14,508 nucleotides of DNA from JAUREX01 sp044356825 (GTDB lineage Bacteria > Pseudomonadota > Alphaproteobacteria > Rhodobacterales > Rhodobacteraceae): contig JBIKVM010000055.1 in NCBI GenBank assembly GCA_044356825.1, positions 1-14,508 of the forward strand, read 5' to 3'. The first letter of the stretch is position 1, and the number at the start of each line of letters is the position of its first letter. The translations under genes and the position numbers were made by a program. This document shows positions 1 through 7,086 of this stretch, one piece after another. The notes under the pieces were generated by a model. It was not told the DNA's origin and ran no database searches. It was given only the letters and a program-made list of their open reading frames with translations.

Positions 1-2196
1 GAGACGGGCTGGAAGATGTCGGGCTGCCTGCGGCTCGCGACGAACGCCGACCGCTGGACCGAGTTCCGCCGCCTCGCGACCACCGCGCGGTCGTTCGGGA
101 TGGAGATGCACCTCATCTCGCCCGAGGAGGTGCGGCGGATGTGGCCGCTGATGGATGTCTCCGACCTCGTCGGCGCAAGCTGGCTGCCGACCGACGGGCA
201 GGCGAGTCCCTCGGACATCACCCAGTCGCTCGCCAAGGGCGCGCGGATGCACGGGGCGCGCTTTTACGAGGGCGTGCGCGTCACGGGCTTCCGGATGGAT
301 CGCGGCCGCATCACCCATGTCGAGACGACCGCGGGCACCATCGGCTGCGAGACGGTCGTCAACTGCGCCGGCCAGTGGGCGCGGCAGGTGGGCGCGATGG
401 CGGGGATCACCGTGCCGCTCCAGCCCGTCCGCCACCAGTATATCGTGACCGAGCGCATCGAGGGCCTCTCGCCCGATGCGCCGACGATCCGCGACCCCGA
501 CCGGCGCACCTATTTCAAGGAAGAGGTCGGCGGCCTCGTGATGGGCGGGTATGAGCCCGACCCGCAGCCCTGGACGACGGGCGATGTGCCGGACGACTGG
601 CAATTCCGCCTCTTCGATGACGATTTCGACCATTTCGAGCAGCACATGACGCAGGCCATCGCGCGGGTGCCCGCACTCGCTGAGGCGGGCGTCAAGCAGA
701 TGATCAACGGCGCCGAGAGCTTCACGCCCGACGGCAACTTCATCCTCGGCCGGGCGCCCGAATGCGCCAACATGTATGTGGGCGCGGGCTTCAACGCCTT
801 CGGCATCGCCTCGGGCGGGGGCGCGGGCTGGGTGCTTGCGGAATGGGCGATGACGGGCGAGGCCCCGCTCGACCTCTGGGTCGTCGACATCCGCCGCTTT
901 GCAGGTCTGCATGCCGACCGCGACTGGGTCTGCGCGCGCACCTGCGAGGCCTACGGCAAGCACTACACCGTCGCTTTCCCGCACGAGGAATACGACAGCG
1001 GCCGGCCCCGCATCGTCTCGCCGCTCTATGCGCGCCTCAAGGCCGCGCGGGCGGTCTTCGGCTCGAAGCTCGGCTGGGAGCGCCCGAACTGGTTCGCCCC
1101 CGAGGGGGTGGAGGCGCGCGACATCTACGCGATGGGGCGGCAGAACTGGTTTGCCCATGTCGGGGCCGAGCACGCCCATGTGCGCGAGGCAGTCGGGATC
1201 TTCGACCAGTCCTCCTTCGCGAAATACGAGATCACGGGCCGCGACGCGGGCCGCGCGCTCGACTGGATCTGCGCGGGCAATGTGTCGAAGCCGCCGGGGC
1301 GCGTGACCTATACCCAGCTTCTGAACTCGCGCGGCGGGATCGAGGCCGACCTGACCGTGGCGCGGCTGGCCGAGGATCGCTTCTACGTCGTGACGGGCAC
1401 GGGCTTTCGCACCCACGACCTCGGCTGGATCCGCGACCACCTGCCCGAGGGCGGCGATGTCGCTCTGCGCGACGTGACCGAGGAATGGGGCACCCTCTCG
1501 CTCATGGGGCCCAGCGCGCGGCGGGTGCTCGAACGGGTGACGGCGGCCGATGTCTCGAACGCGGCCTTTCCCTTCGGCCATGTGCGCGAGATCGCGATCG
1601 CGGGCGCGCAGGTGCGCGCGGTCCGGATCACCTATGTCGGCGAACTCGGATGGGAGCTGCATGTCCCCCTTGCCGCGACGGGGGCGGTCTATGACGCGCT
1701 GATGGCCGCGGGCGCGGCCGAGGGCATCCGGCCCGTGGGCTACCGCGCGCTCGAATCGCTCCGGCTGGAAAAGGGCTATCGCGCCTGGTCCTCCGACATC
1801 ACCCCCAACGACACGCCCTTCGAGGCGGGCCTCGGCTGGGCGGTCAAGATGGCCGCGAACACCCCCTTCATGGGGCGCGCGGCACTCGAGGCCGCGGCGG
1901 GCCGGCCGCTCGCCAAGCGGTTTGCGGGCTTCACGCTCGCCGATCCCGCTGTCGTCCTTGTCGGCCGCGAGACGATCCTGCGCGACGGCCAACCGGTCGG
2001 CTATCTGACCTCGGGCGGGTTTGGCTACACGATCGGGCGCAACATCGGCTTTGGCTATGTCAGGAACCCTGCGGGCGTCGATGACGCCTTCCTGCGCTCG
2101 GGCCGCTATGAGCTCGTGGTCGCGGCCGAGGTCCACCCGGCCGAGATCACGCTCGGACCCCTTTACGATCCCGAGGGCGCGCGGGTGCGGGCCTGA
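1..2196 (+). CDS. GcvT-containing FAD-dependent oxidoreductase, dimethylglycine/sarcosine dehydrogenase-like (5' partial)
   Basis: The reading frame is open from base 1, so the gene begins upstream of the window. 731 codons are present and the family is usually a little over 800 residues. The missing part would hold the Rossmann GxGxxG and the usual flavin attachment region. Seen: a DAO-type oxidase part (about residues 1-310, with NCAGQWARQVG near residue 121 and a C-terminal GAGFNAFGIASGGGAG stretch), then a linker with ERPNWFAPEG, then a GcvT folate-binding domain (about 370-640, with LLNSRGGIEADLTVAR and ELGWELHVP) and a GcvT C-terminal barrel (to residue 731). Family knowledge: such enzymes oxidatively demethylate N-methyl amines or amino acids and pass the one-carbon unit to tetrahydrofolate. 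The substrate cannot be read from the sequence; dimethylglycine, sarcosine or another N-methyl compound are all possible. A 67-base gap with a candidate promoter separates it from the molybdenum hydroxylase genes. Confidence 0.9.
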   Translation, partial: ETGWKMSGCLRLATNADRWTEFRRLATTARSFGMEMHLISPEEVRRMWPLMDVSDLVGASWLPTDGQASPSDITQSLAKGARMHGARFYEGVRVTGFRMDRGRITHVETTAGTIGCETVVNCAGQWARQVGAMAGITVPLQPVRHQYIVTERIEGLSPDAPTIRDPDRRTYFKEEVGGLVMGGYEPDPQPWTTGDVPDDWQFRLFDDDFDHFEQHMTQAIARVPALAEAGVKQMINGAESFTPDGNFILGRAPECANMYVGAGFNAFGIASGGGAGWVLAEWAMTGEAPLDLWVVDIRRFAGLHADRDWVCARTCEAYGKHYTVAFPHEEYDSGRPRIVSPLYARLKAARAVFGSKLGWERPNWFAPEGVEARDIYAMGRQNWFAHVGAEHAHVREAVGIFDQSSFAKYEITGRDAGRALDWICAGNVSKPPGRVTYTQLLNSRGGIEADLTVARLAEDRFYVVTGTGFRTHDLGWIRDHLPEGGDVALRDVTEEWGTLSLMGPSARRVLERVTAADVSNAAFPFGHVREIAIAGAQVRAVRITYVGELGWELHVPLAATGAVYDALMAAGAAEGIRPVGYRALESLRLEKGYRAWSSDITPNDTPFEAGLGWAVKMAANTPFMGRAALEAAAGRPLAKRFAGFTLADPAVVLVGRETILRDGQPVGYLTSGGFGYTIGRNIGFGYVRNPAGVDDAFLRSGRYELVVAAEVHPAEITLGPLYDPEGARVRA

Positions 2197-2211
2197 GACG
2201 CCCCGCCACGG

Positions 2212-2240
2212 TTGCCTGACCCGTGCCGCGCCGCTAGGGT
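2212..2240 (+). promoter_or_regulatory. Candidate promoter of the molybdenum hydroxylase operon
   Basis: TTGCCT (2212-2217) and TAGGGT (2235-2240) are separated by exactly 17 bases, and the -10 element ends 23 bases before the ATG at 2264. The hexamers are weak matches to consensus. The same layout occurs before accD, purM and hisD in this window, which raises confidence. If real, the hydroxylase genes can be transcribed separately from the upstream oxidase gene. Confidence 0.4.
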
Positions 2241-2263
2241 TCCCCGAACGAAAGAGGCATGAG

Positions 2264-3130
2264 ATGCGATTCTTGAGTGCGGAGAGCGTCGCGCAGGCGA
2301 CGGCGGCCCTTGCGGCGGAACCGGGCATCGCGCGGGTGCTCGGGGGCGGAACGGATCTGCTCGTGCAGATGAAGGCGGGGATGGTCGAGCCGGCGCTGAT
2401 CGTCGACATCAAGCGCATCCCCGGCATGTCCGAGATCGTGGCCGAACACGACGGCGGTTTTCGCATCGGCGCGGCCGTCTCGGGCGCGCGTCTGGGCGAG
2501 CATGCGGCGTTGCGCGCAGCCTGGCCCGGCGTGGCCGAGGCCTTCGCGCTGATCGGCTCCACCCAGATCCAGGGGCGCTGCACGATGGCGGGCAATGTCT
2601 GCAACGCCTCGCCCGCGGGCGATTCGGTGCCGGCGCTGGTCGCCGCCGGCGCGCGGGCGCGGATCGAGGGCCCGCAGGGCGCGCGCGAGGTCGAGGTCAT
2701 CGAGATCGCGGCCGGCCCCGGGCGCACGACGCTGCAAAAGGGCGAGATCGTGACGGCCATCTTGCTGCCGCCGCGCGGAACGCGGGCGGGTGACGCCTAT
2801 CTGCGCTTCACCCCGCGCAGCGAGATGGACATCGCCGTGGCCTCGGCGGGGGTGAACCTGACCCTCGGCGCCGATGGCAGGATCGCTGCGGCACGCGTGG
2901 CGCTCGGCGCGGTCGGGCCCAAGGTCGTGCTGTGCGCAGCGGCTGCGGCCGCGCTGATCGGGACGCGGGCCGAGGATGCCGCGCTTGCGGCGGTCGCGGC
3001 GGCGGCCTCGGAGGCCGCGCGCCCCATCGACGACAAGCGCGGCACGGTCGCCTTTCGCAAGGCGACCGTCGGGGTTCTGGCACGGCGGGCGGCGCGCATC
3101 GCGCTTGCCCGGGCGGAGGGCACGGCATGA
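2264..3130 (+). CDS. Xanthine dehydrogenase family protein, FAD-binding subunit (CoxM-like)
   Basis: This 288-residue protein has the normal length for a separate FAD subunit of a molybdenum hydroxylase. The N-terminal half carries the flavin motifs G27-G-G-T-D31 (VLGGGTDLLVQMKAG) and M108-A-G-N-V-C-N-A-S-P-A-G-D-S121, the latter corresponding to the usual TIGGNxxxASPAGD. The C-terminal third matches the CO dehydrogenase flavoprotein C-terminal domain. Role: it passes electrons from the 2Fe-2S clusters to an acceptor, in the cytoplasm. The start was chosen at ATG 2264, preceded by AAAGAGG at 2251-2257. The frame stays open upstream but nothing there resembles the family, and the nearby ATG at 2259 is in another frame that stops at once. 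Its stop overlaps the next start (ATGA at 3127-3130), so translation is probably coupled. Confidence 0.93.
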   Translation: MRFLSAESVAQATAALAAEPGIARVLGGGTDLLVQMKAGMVEPALIVDIKRIPGMSEIVAEHDGGFRIGAAVSGARLGEHAALRAAWPGVAEAFALIGSTQIQGRCTMAGNVCNASPAGDSVPALVAAGARARIEGPQGAREVEVIEIAAGPGRTTLQKGEIVTAILLPPRGTRAGDAYLRFTPRSEMDIAVASAGVNLTLGADGRIAAARVALGAVGPKVVLCAAAAAALIGTRAEDAALAAVAAAASEAARPIDDKRGTVAFRKATVGVLARRAARIALARAEGTA

Positions 3131-3603
3131 CGGCGCTGCATATCACCACACGGATCAACGGCGATCCGGCCGAATTTCTTTGCGACCCCGACGAGACGCT
3201 GCTTGACGCGCTGCGCGGCAGGCTCGGGCTGACCGGCAGCAAGGAAGGCTGCGGGACGGGCGATTGCGGCGCCTGCACGGTGTCGCTCGACGGGCGGATC
3301 GTCTGCGCCTGCCTCGTGCTCGCGGCCGAGGCCGAGGGGCGCGAGGTCGGCACGATCGAGGGGATGGCGACGGGCGAGGTGCTGCACCCGCTCCAGCGCG
3401 CCTTCATCGACCACGCCGCGCTGCAATGCGGGATCTGCACGCCGGGCATCCTTGTCGCCGCGCGCGACCTGCTCGCGCGCAACCCCGACCCGACCGACGA
3501 GGAGGTGCGCTTCTGGCTTGCCGGAAACCTCTGCCGCTGCACGGGGTATGACAAGATCATCCGCGCGGTGCAGGCCGCGGCCGCCGAGATGAGGGGGAAC
3601 TGA
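3127..3603 (+). CDS. Xanthine dehydrogenase family protein, 2Fe-2S subunit (CoxS-like)
   Basis: This is the small iron-sulfur subunit of the molybdenum hydroxylase, 158 residues, the typical length. The N-terminal plant-type ferredoxin cluster is complete: C42, C47, C50 and C62 (CGTGDCGAC, then a cysteine 12 residues later). The C-terminal four-helix cluster is also complete: C101 and C104 (CGIC) with C136 and C138 (CRC, followed by TGY). Both clusters relay electrons from the molybdopterin centre to the FAD subunit. The ATG at 3127 overlaps the upstream stop, and GGAGGG at 3115-3120 lies 6 bases before it, giving a good ribosome binding site inside the upstream gene. One base separates its stop from the next start. 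I see no twin-arginine signal peptide, so a cytoplasmic enzyme is expected rather than a periplasmic one. Confidence 0.96.
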   Translation: MTALHITTRINGDPAEFLCDPDETLLDALRGRLGLTGSKEGCGTGDCGACTVSLDGRIVCACLVLAAEAEGREVGTIEGMATGEVLHPLQRAFIDHAALQCGICTPGILVAARDLLARNPDPTDEEVRFWLAGNLCRCTGYDKIIRAVQAAAAEMRGN

Positions 3604-3604
3604 C

Positions 3605-5845
3605 ATGGCACTCGACACCCCGCGCAAGGATTTCCGCATCGTCGGCACGCGCCCCCCCCGCCCCGACGGGGTCGAGAAGGTGACAGGGCGCGCCCTCTAT
3701 GGCGCCGATGCGGTGGCGCCGGGGATGCTGCACGGCGCGATCCTGCGCAGCCCGCACGCGCACGCCCGCATCCTCGGGATCGATACCTCGGCCGCGCTCG
3801 CCATGCCCGGGGTGAAGGCCGTGGTGACGGCGGCCGATTTCGCGGCCGACCCCGACCCGTCGGTGGCGGATGTGCAGGAAAACTGCCTCGCCCGCGACCG
3901 CGTCCTCTATGACGGCCACGCGGTGGCGGCCGTCGCCGCAACCTCGGCGGCGCTGGCCCGGCGCGCGGCGCGCGCGATCAGGGTGGAGTATGCCCCCCTG
4001 CCCCATGTCACCGACATCGAGGCGGCGCTTGCCCCCGATGCCCCCGCGATCCGCCCCGGCGCGGCGGATGAGAGCGTGCCCGCGGGATCATCGCCCAACA
4101 TCACCAGCCACTGCGAATTCGGGCATGGCGATCTGGACGCGGGCTTCGCCGCCGCGGATGTGGTGATCGAGCGGCGCTTTCGCACCGAGGCCACCCATCA
4201 AGGCTATATCGAGCCGCACGCCTGCCTCGCCTCGGTCACGGTCGACGGCAAGGCGGACCTGTGGTGCTGCACACAAGGCCAGTATCACGTCCGCACCGTA
4301 TGCGCCGCCATCGTGGGAATGGAGGCAAGCCAGCTGCGCGTGACCGCATCCGAGATCGGCGGCGGCTTCGGCGGCAAGACGACCGTCTTCATCGAACCCG
4401 TAGCGCTCGCGCTCTCGCGCAAGGCGGGACGGCCGGTCAGGATCGTGATGGCGCGTGACGAGGTGTTCCGTGCGACTGGCCCGACGGTTGCTTCGGTCAT
4501 CGACGTGCGCATCGGCATGACGAAGGCAGGCCGCATCACCGCCGCCGAGGCACGGTTGCACTACACGGGCGGCGCCTTCCGCTGCGGCACCGTCGATATG
4601 GGCGCGCAGGCGGCCTTCGCGGCCTACGATCTTCGGGCTGTCCGCAGCCTTGGCTGGAACGTGCTGACGAACCGCCCCAAGGAGGCCGCCTATCGCGCGC
4701 CGGGGGCGCCGCAGGCGATCTTTGCGGTCGAGAGCGTCATCGACGAGCTGTGCCAGACGCTCGCGCTCGACCCGCTCGAGGTGCGGCTCGCCAATGCCGC
4801 GCGCAAGGGCACGCGCGCCTCTTACGGGCCGACCTATCCCGACATCGGACTGATCGCGACGCTCGAGGCCGCGCGCGCGCATCCCCATTACAGCGCCCCG
4901 CTGAAGCCCGGACAGGGGCGCGGGATCTCCTGCGGGTTCTGGTTCAACTTCGGCGGCAACACCTGTGTCAGCCTCAACATCAACGCCGACGGCACGGTGG
5001 GCGTGACCGAGGGCAACCCCGACATCGGCGGCTCGCGGGCCTCGATCGGGATGATGGCGGCCGAGGAACTCGGAATCCCGCTCGAGAAGGTCCGCACGAT
5101 CATCGCCGACACCGCCTCGCTTGGTCACAACGACACGACCGACGGCAGCCGCGTGACCTTCTCGGTCGGGCTCGCCACGATCCGGGCCGCGCGCGATGCG
5201 ATCGGCAAGATGTGCACGCGTGCCGCCGCGATCTGGGGGATCGCGCCCGAGGCGGTCGAATGGGTCGATGGCGCCGCGGTGCCCGCGGGCCCCAACGCGG
5301 GCCGGTTTCCGCCCATGACCCTGGCCGAGATCGCGGCCGTCGCCTCCGAGACGGGCGGGCCGATCGCCGGGCATCACGAGGTCAACGCCGATGGTGCGGG
5401 CGTGAGCTTTGGCGTGCACATCGTCGATGTCGAAACCGACCGCGAGACCGGTGCCACGAAGGTGCTGCGCTATACGGTGCTGCAGGACGCAGGCCGGGCG
5501 GTCCACCCCGACTATGTCGAAGGGCAGATGCAGGGCGGGGCGGTGCAGGGCATCGGCTGGGCGCTGAACGAGGAATATGTCTATGGCGCCGACGGGCGGC
5601 TGCAGAACCCGGGCTTTCTCGACTATCGCGTCCCGGTCGCCTCGGACCTGCCGCGCATCGACACCGTGATCCTCGAGATCCCGAACCCCGGCCACCCTTA
5701 CGGCGTGCGCGGCGTGGGCGAGACGCCGATCGTGCCGCCGCTTGCCGCGATCGCCAATGCGGTGTCGCGCTCGGCGGGCGTCCGGATGCGCCATCTGCCG
5801 ATGTCGCCGCCCCGCGTGCTGGCCGCGATCACGGCGGGCGGCTGA
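3605..5845 (+). CDS. Xanthine dehydrogenase family protein, molybdopterin-binding catalytic subunit (CoxL/XdhB-like)
   Basis: This is the 746-residue catalytic subunit of a molybdenum hydroxylase. The N-terminal a/b hammerhead domain (about residues 15-135) is followed by the two molybdopterin-binding domains. Visible motifs are the cofactor loop G252-G-G-F-G-G-K258, the active-site segment A362-Y-R-A-P-G367, and the catalytic glutamate E706 in GVRGVGETP, the general base in this family. The active-site loop lacks the cysteine-containing AYRCSFR sequence of form I CO dehydrogenase, so this is not a CODH. Xanthine, an aldehyde, nicotinate-like rings or other N-heterocycles remain possible substrates. 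GAGGGGG at 3591-3597 lies 7 bases before the ATG. With the two genes upstream it forms a complete FAD/Fe-S/Mo heterotrimer. No XdhC/CoxF-type maturation factor is visible in the window. Codon choice in roughly 4260-4680 looks less biased than in the flanks. Confidence 0.95.
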   Translation: MALDTPRKDFRIVGTRPPRPDGVEKVTGRALYGADAVAPGMLHGAILRSPHAHARILGIDTSAALAMPGVKAVVTAADFAADPDPSVADVQENCLARDRVLYDGHAVAAVAATSAALARRAARAIRVEYAPLPHVTDIEAALAPDAPAIRPGAADESVPAGSSPNITSHCEFGHGDLDAGFAAADVVIERRFRTEATHQGYIEPHACLASVTVDGKADLWCCTQGQYHVRTVCAAIVGMEASQLRVTASEIGGGFGGKTTVFIEPVALALSRKAGRPVRIVMARDEVFRATGPTVASVIDVRIGMTKAGRITAAEARLHYTGGAFRCGTVDMGAQAAFAAYDLRAVRSLGWNVLTNRPKEAAYRAPGAPQAIFAVESVIDELCQTLALDPLEVRLANAARKGTRASYGPTYPDIGLIATLEAARAHPHYSAPLKPGQGRGISCGFWFNFGGNTCVSLNINADGTVGVTEGNPDIGGSRASIGMMAAEELGIPLEKVRTIIADTASLGHNDTTDGSRVTFSVGLATIRAARDAIGKMCTRAAAIWGIAPEAVEWVDGAAVPAGPNAGRFPPMTLAEIAAVASETGGPIAGHHEVNADGAGVSFGVHIVDVETDRETGATKVLRYTVLQDAGRAVHPDYVEGQMQGGAVQGIGWALNEEYVYGADGRLQNPGFLDYRVPVASDLPRIDTVILEIPNPGHPYGVRGVGETPIVPPLAAIANAVSRSAGVRMRHLPMSPPRVLAAITAGG

Positions 5846-5848
5846 GGG

Positions 5849-6100
5849 GTGCCAACCCTGCGCGTGCGGCTCTGGGGCTCGCTGCGCCGGGCCGCCGACG
5901 GTTTGGAAGAGGTGGAGGTCGAGGCGCGCACCGTGCGCGAGATGCTCGGTGCCCTGACCGCACGCCATCCGGGCCTCGGTCCGCAGGTGGCGCGCGGCGT
6001 CTCGGTCGCGATCGACGGGGTGATCTATCGCGAGGCGTGGCTCCAGCCGCTCAGGCCCGAGAACGAGATCGTCCTCATGCCCTACATGACCGGGGGCTAG
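5849..6100 (+). CDS. MoaD/ThiS-family ubiquitin-like sulfur carrier protein
   Basis: This small 83-residue protein has the features of the MoaD/ThiS beta-grasp family: an N-terminal RVRLWGSLRRAA strand-turn region, a central helix (TVREMLGALTARHPGL), a VAIDG turn, an ENEIVLMPYMTGG ending, and a terminal Gly-Gly. In MoaD and ThiS that diglycine is adenylated and thiocarboxylated to carry sulfur. The start is GTG at 5849, three bases after the molybdopterin subunit stop, with GGCGG at 5836-5840 as a plausible ribosome binding site; no in-frame ATG precedes it. Its place as the last gene of a molybdenum hydroxylase operon suggests a role in supplying or modifying that enzyme's molybdenum cofactor, which is inference. 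No MoaE or MoeB/ThiF partner is in the window. It could instead donate sulfur to another pathway. Confidence 0.82.
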   Translation: MPTLRVRLWGSLRRAADGLEEVEVEARTVREMLGALTARHPGLGPQVARGVSVAIDGVIYREAWLQPLRPENEIVLMPYMTGG

Positions 6101-6114
6101 GGGGCGGGCGGCGG

Positions 6115-6143
6115 TTGCAACGGGCGGCCGGCGGGCATATCTG
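6115..6143 (+). promoter_or_regulatory. Candidate promoter of accD-folC
   Basis: TTGCAA (6115-6120) and TATCTG (6138-6143) are spaced by 17 bases, and the -10 ends 25 bases before the accD ATG. It lies in the 68-base gap after the MoaD-like gene. The hexamer matches are modest, but the layout repeats before three other transcription units here. Housekeeping accD would be expected to have its own promoter rather than rely on a catabolic operon. Confidence 0.42.
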
Positions 6144-6168
6144 ACAGGGGCCGAAGGCGGGGCCACCG

Positions 6169-7086
6169 ATGAACTGGATCACGAACTACGTCCGACCCAA
6201 GATCAACTCGCTCTTCTCGCGCCGGGAAGTGCCCGAGAACCTCTGGACGAAATGCCCCGAGTGCGGGACGATGCTGTTCCACCGCGAGCTCGCCGACAAC
6301 CTCAACGTCTGCGGGAATTGCGACCACCACCTGCCGATCAGCCCGCGCGAGCGCTTCACGGCCCTCTTCGATGCCGGGATCTTCACCGAGGTGAAGGTGG
6401 CCGAGACGGTGGCCGACCCGCTCCAGTTCCGCGACCAGAAGAAATATCCCGACCGGCTCAAGGCCGCGCAGAAGGAGACGGGCGAGCGCGAGGCGATGCT
6501 CGTCGCCGAGGGCGAGGTGCTGCGCACCCCCATCGTCGCGGCGGCGCAGGATTTCGCGTTCATGGCGGGCTCGATGGGCGGGCATGTCGGCAACGCGATC
6601 ATCGCCGCGTCCGAGCGCGCGGTGAAGCTGCGCCGGCCGCTCGTCCTCTTTGCCGCCTCGGGTGGGGCGCGCATGCAGGAAGGGATCCTGAGCCTCATGC
6701 AGATGCCGCGCACGACGGTCGCGCTCGCGCTGCTGCGCGAGGCGGGGCTGCCCTATGTCGTCGTCCTCACCAACCCCACGACGGGCGGGGTGACGGCCTC
6801 TTATGCGATGCTGGGCGATGTGCAGATCGCCGAACCGAACGCGCTCATCTGCTTTGCCGGGCCGCGCGTGATCGAGCAGACGATCCGCGAGAAGCTGCCC
6901 GAGGGTTTCCAGCGCGCGGAATACCTGCTCGACCACGGGATGATCGACCGGGTGACGCACCGCAAGGCGCTGCGCGAGGAGATCGTGACGATCCTGCGGA
7001 TGCTGACGCTCCAGCCGCCGGCGATCAAGGGCGACCTGCCGCGGCCCGAAGCCGGCGGGGCCGCATCGGGCGGAGCCCCGGCGTGA
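6169..7086 (+). CDS. accD: Acetyl-CoA carboxylase carboxyltransferase subunit beta
   Basis: AccD pairs with AccA to move the carboxyl group from carboxybiotin on AccB to acetyl-CoA, making malonyl-CoA, the first committed step of fatty acid synthesis in the cytoplasm. The protein has 305 residues, close to the 304 of the E. coli enzyme. The N-terminal zinc ribbon is intact (C29, C32, C48, C51), followed by a crotonase-fold carboxyltransferase domain with G165-G-A-R-M-Q-E-G172 and T201-N-P-T-T-G-G-V-T-A-S211. The start ATG at 6169 has a purine-rich stretch (AAGGCGGGG, 6154-6162) upstream, and MNWITNYVRPKI is a typical alphaproteobacterial AccD beginning. Its stop overlaps the folC start as GTGA (7083-7086). 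The short C-terminal tail rich in Gly, Ala and Pro is beyond the conserved domain. Confidence 0.97.
   Translation: MNWITNYVRPKINSLFSRREVPENLWTKCPECGTMLFHRELADNLNVCGNCDHHLPISPRERFTALFDAGIFTEVKVAETVADPLQFRDQKKYPDRLKAAQKETGEREAMLVAEGEVLRTPIVAAAQDFAFMAGSMGGHVGNAIIAASERAVKLRRPLVLFAASGGARMQEGILSLMQMPRTTVALALLREAGLPYVVVLTNPTTGGVTASYAMLGDVQIAEPNALICFAGPRVIEQTIREKLPEGFQRAEYLLDHGMIDRVTHRKALREEIVTILRMLTLQPPAIKGDLPRPEAGGAASGGAPA

Noticed and set aside
3652..3659. Run of eight C residues near the start of the molybdopterin subunit (a similar run at 9261-9268 in purM) as a phase-variable tract
   Set aside because: Both frames are intact and the runs are explained by Pro or Gly codons at high GC. They are possible sequencing-error sites, but there is no evidence of switching.
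3605..5845. Form I CO dehydrogenase large subunit (coxL)
   Set aside because: The cysteine-containing active-site loop of true CoxL is missing; AYRAPG is present instead.
4088..6166. Long minus-strand open frame (692 codons) opposite the molybdopterin subunit
   Set aside because: It mirrors a strongly conserved + strand gene in very GC-rich DNA, where antisense frames stay open by codon bias. The translation is Arg/His/Asp-rich with no recognisable domain.
6101..6168. Intrinsic terminator after the MoaD-like gene
   Set aside because: The gap is GC-rich, but I found no convincing hairpin followed by a T-run.
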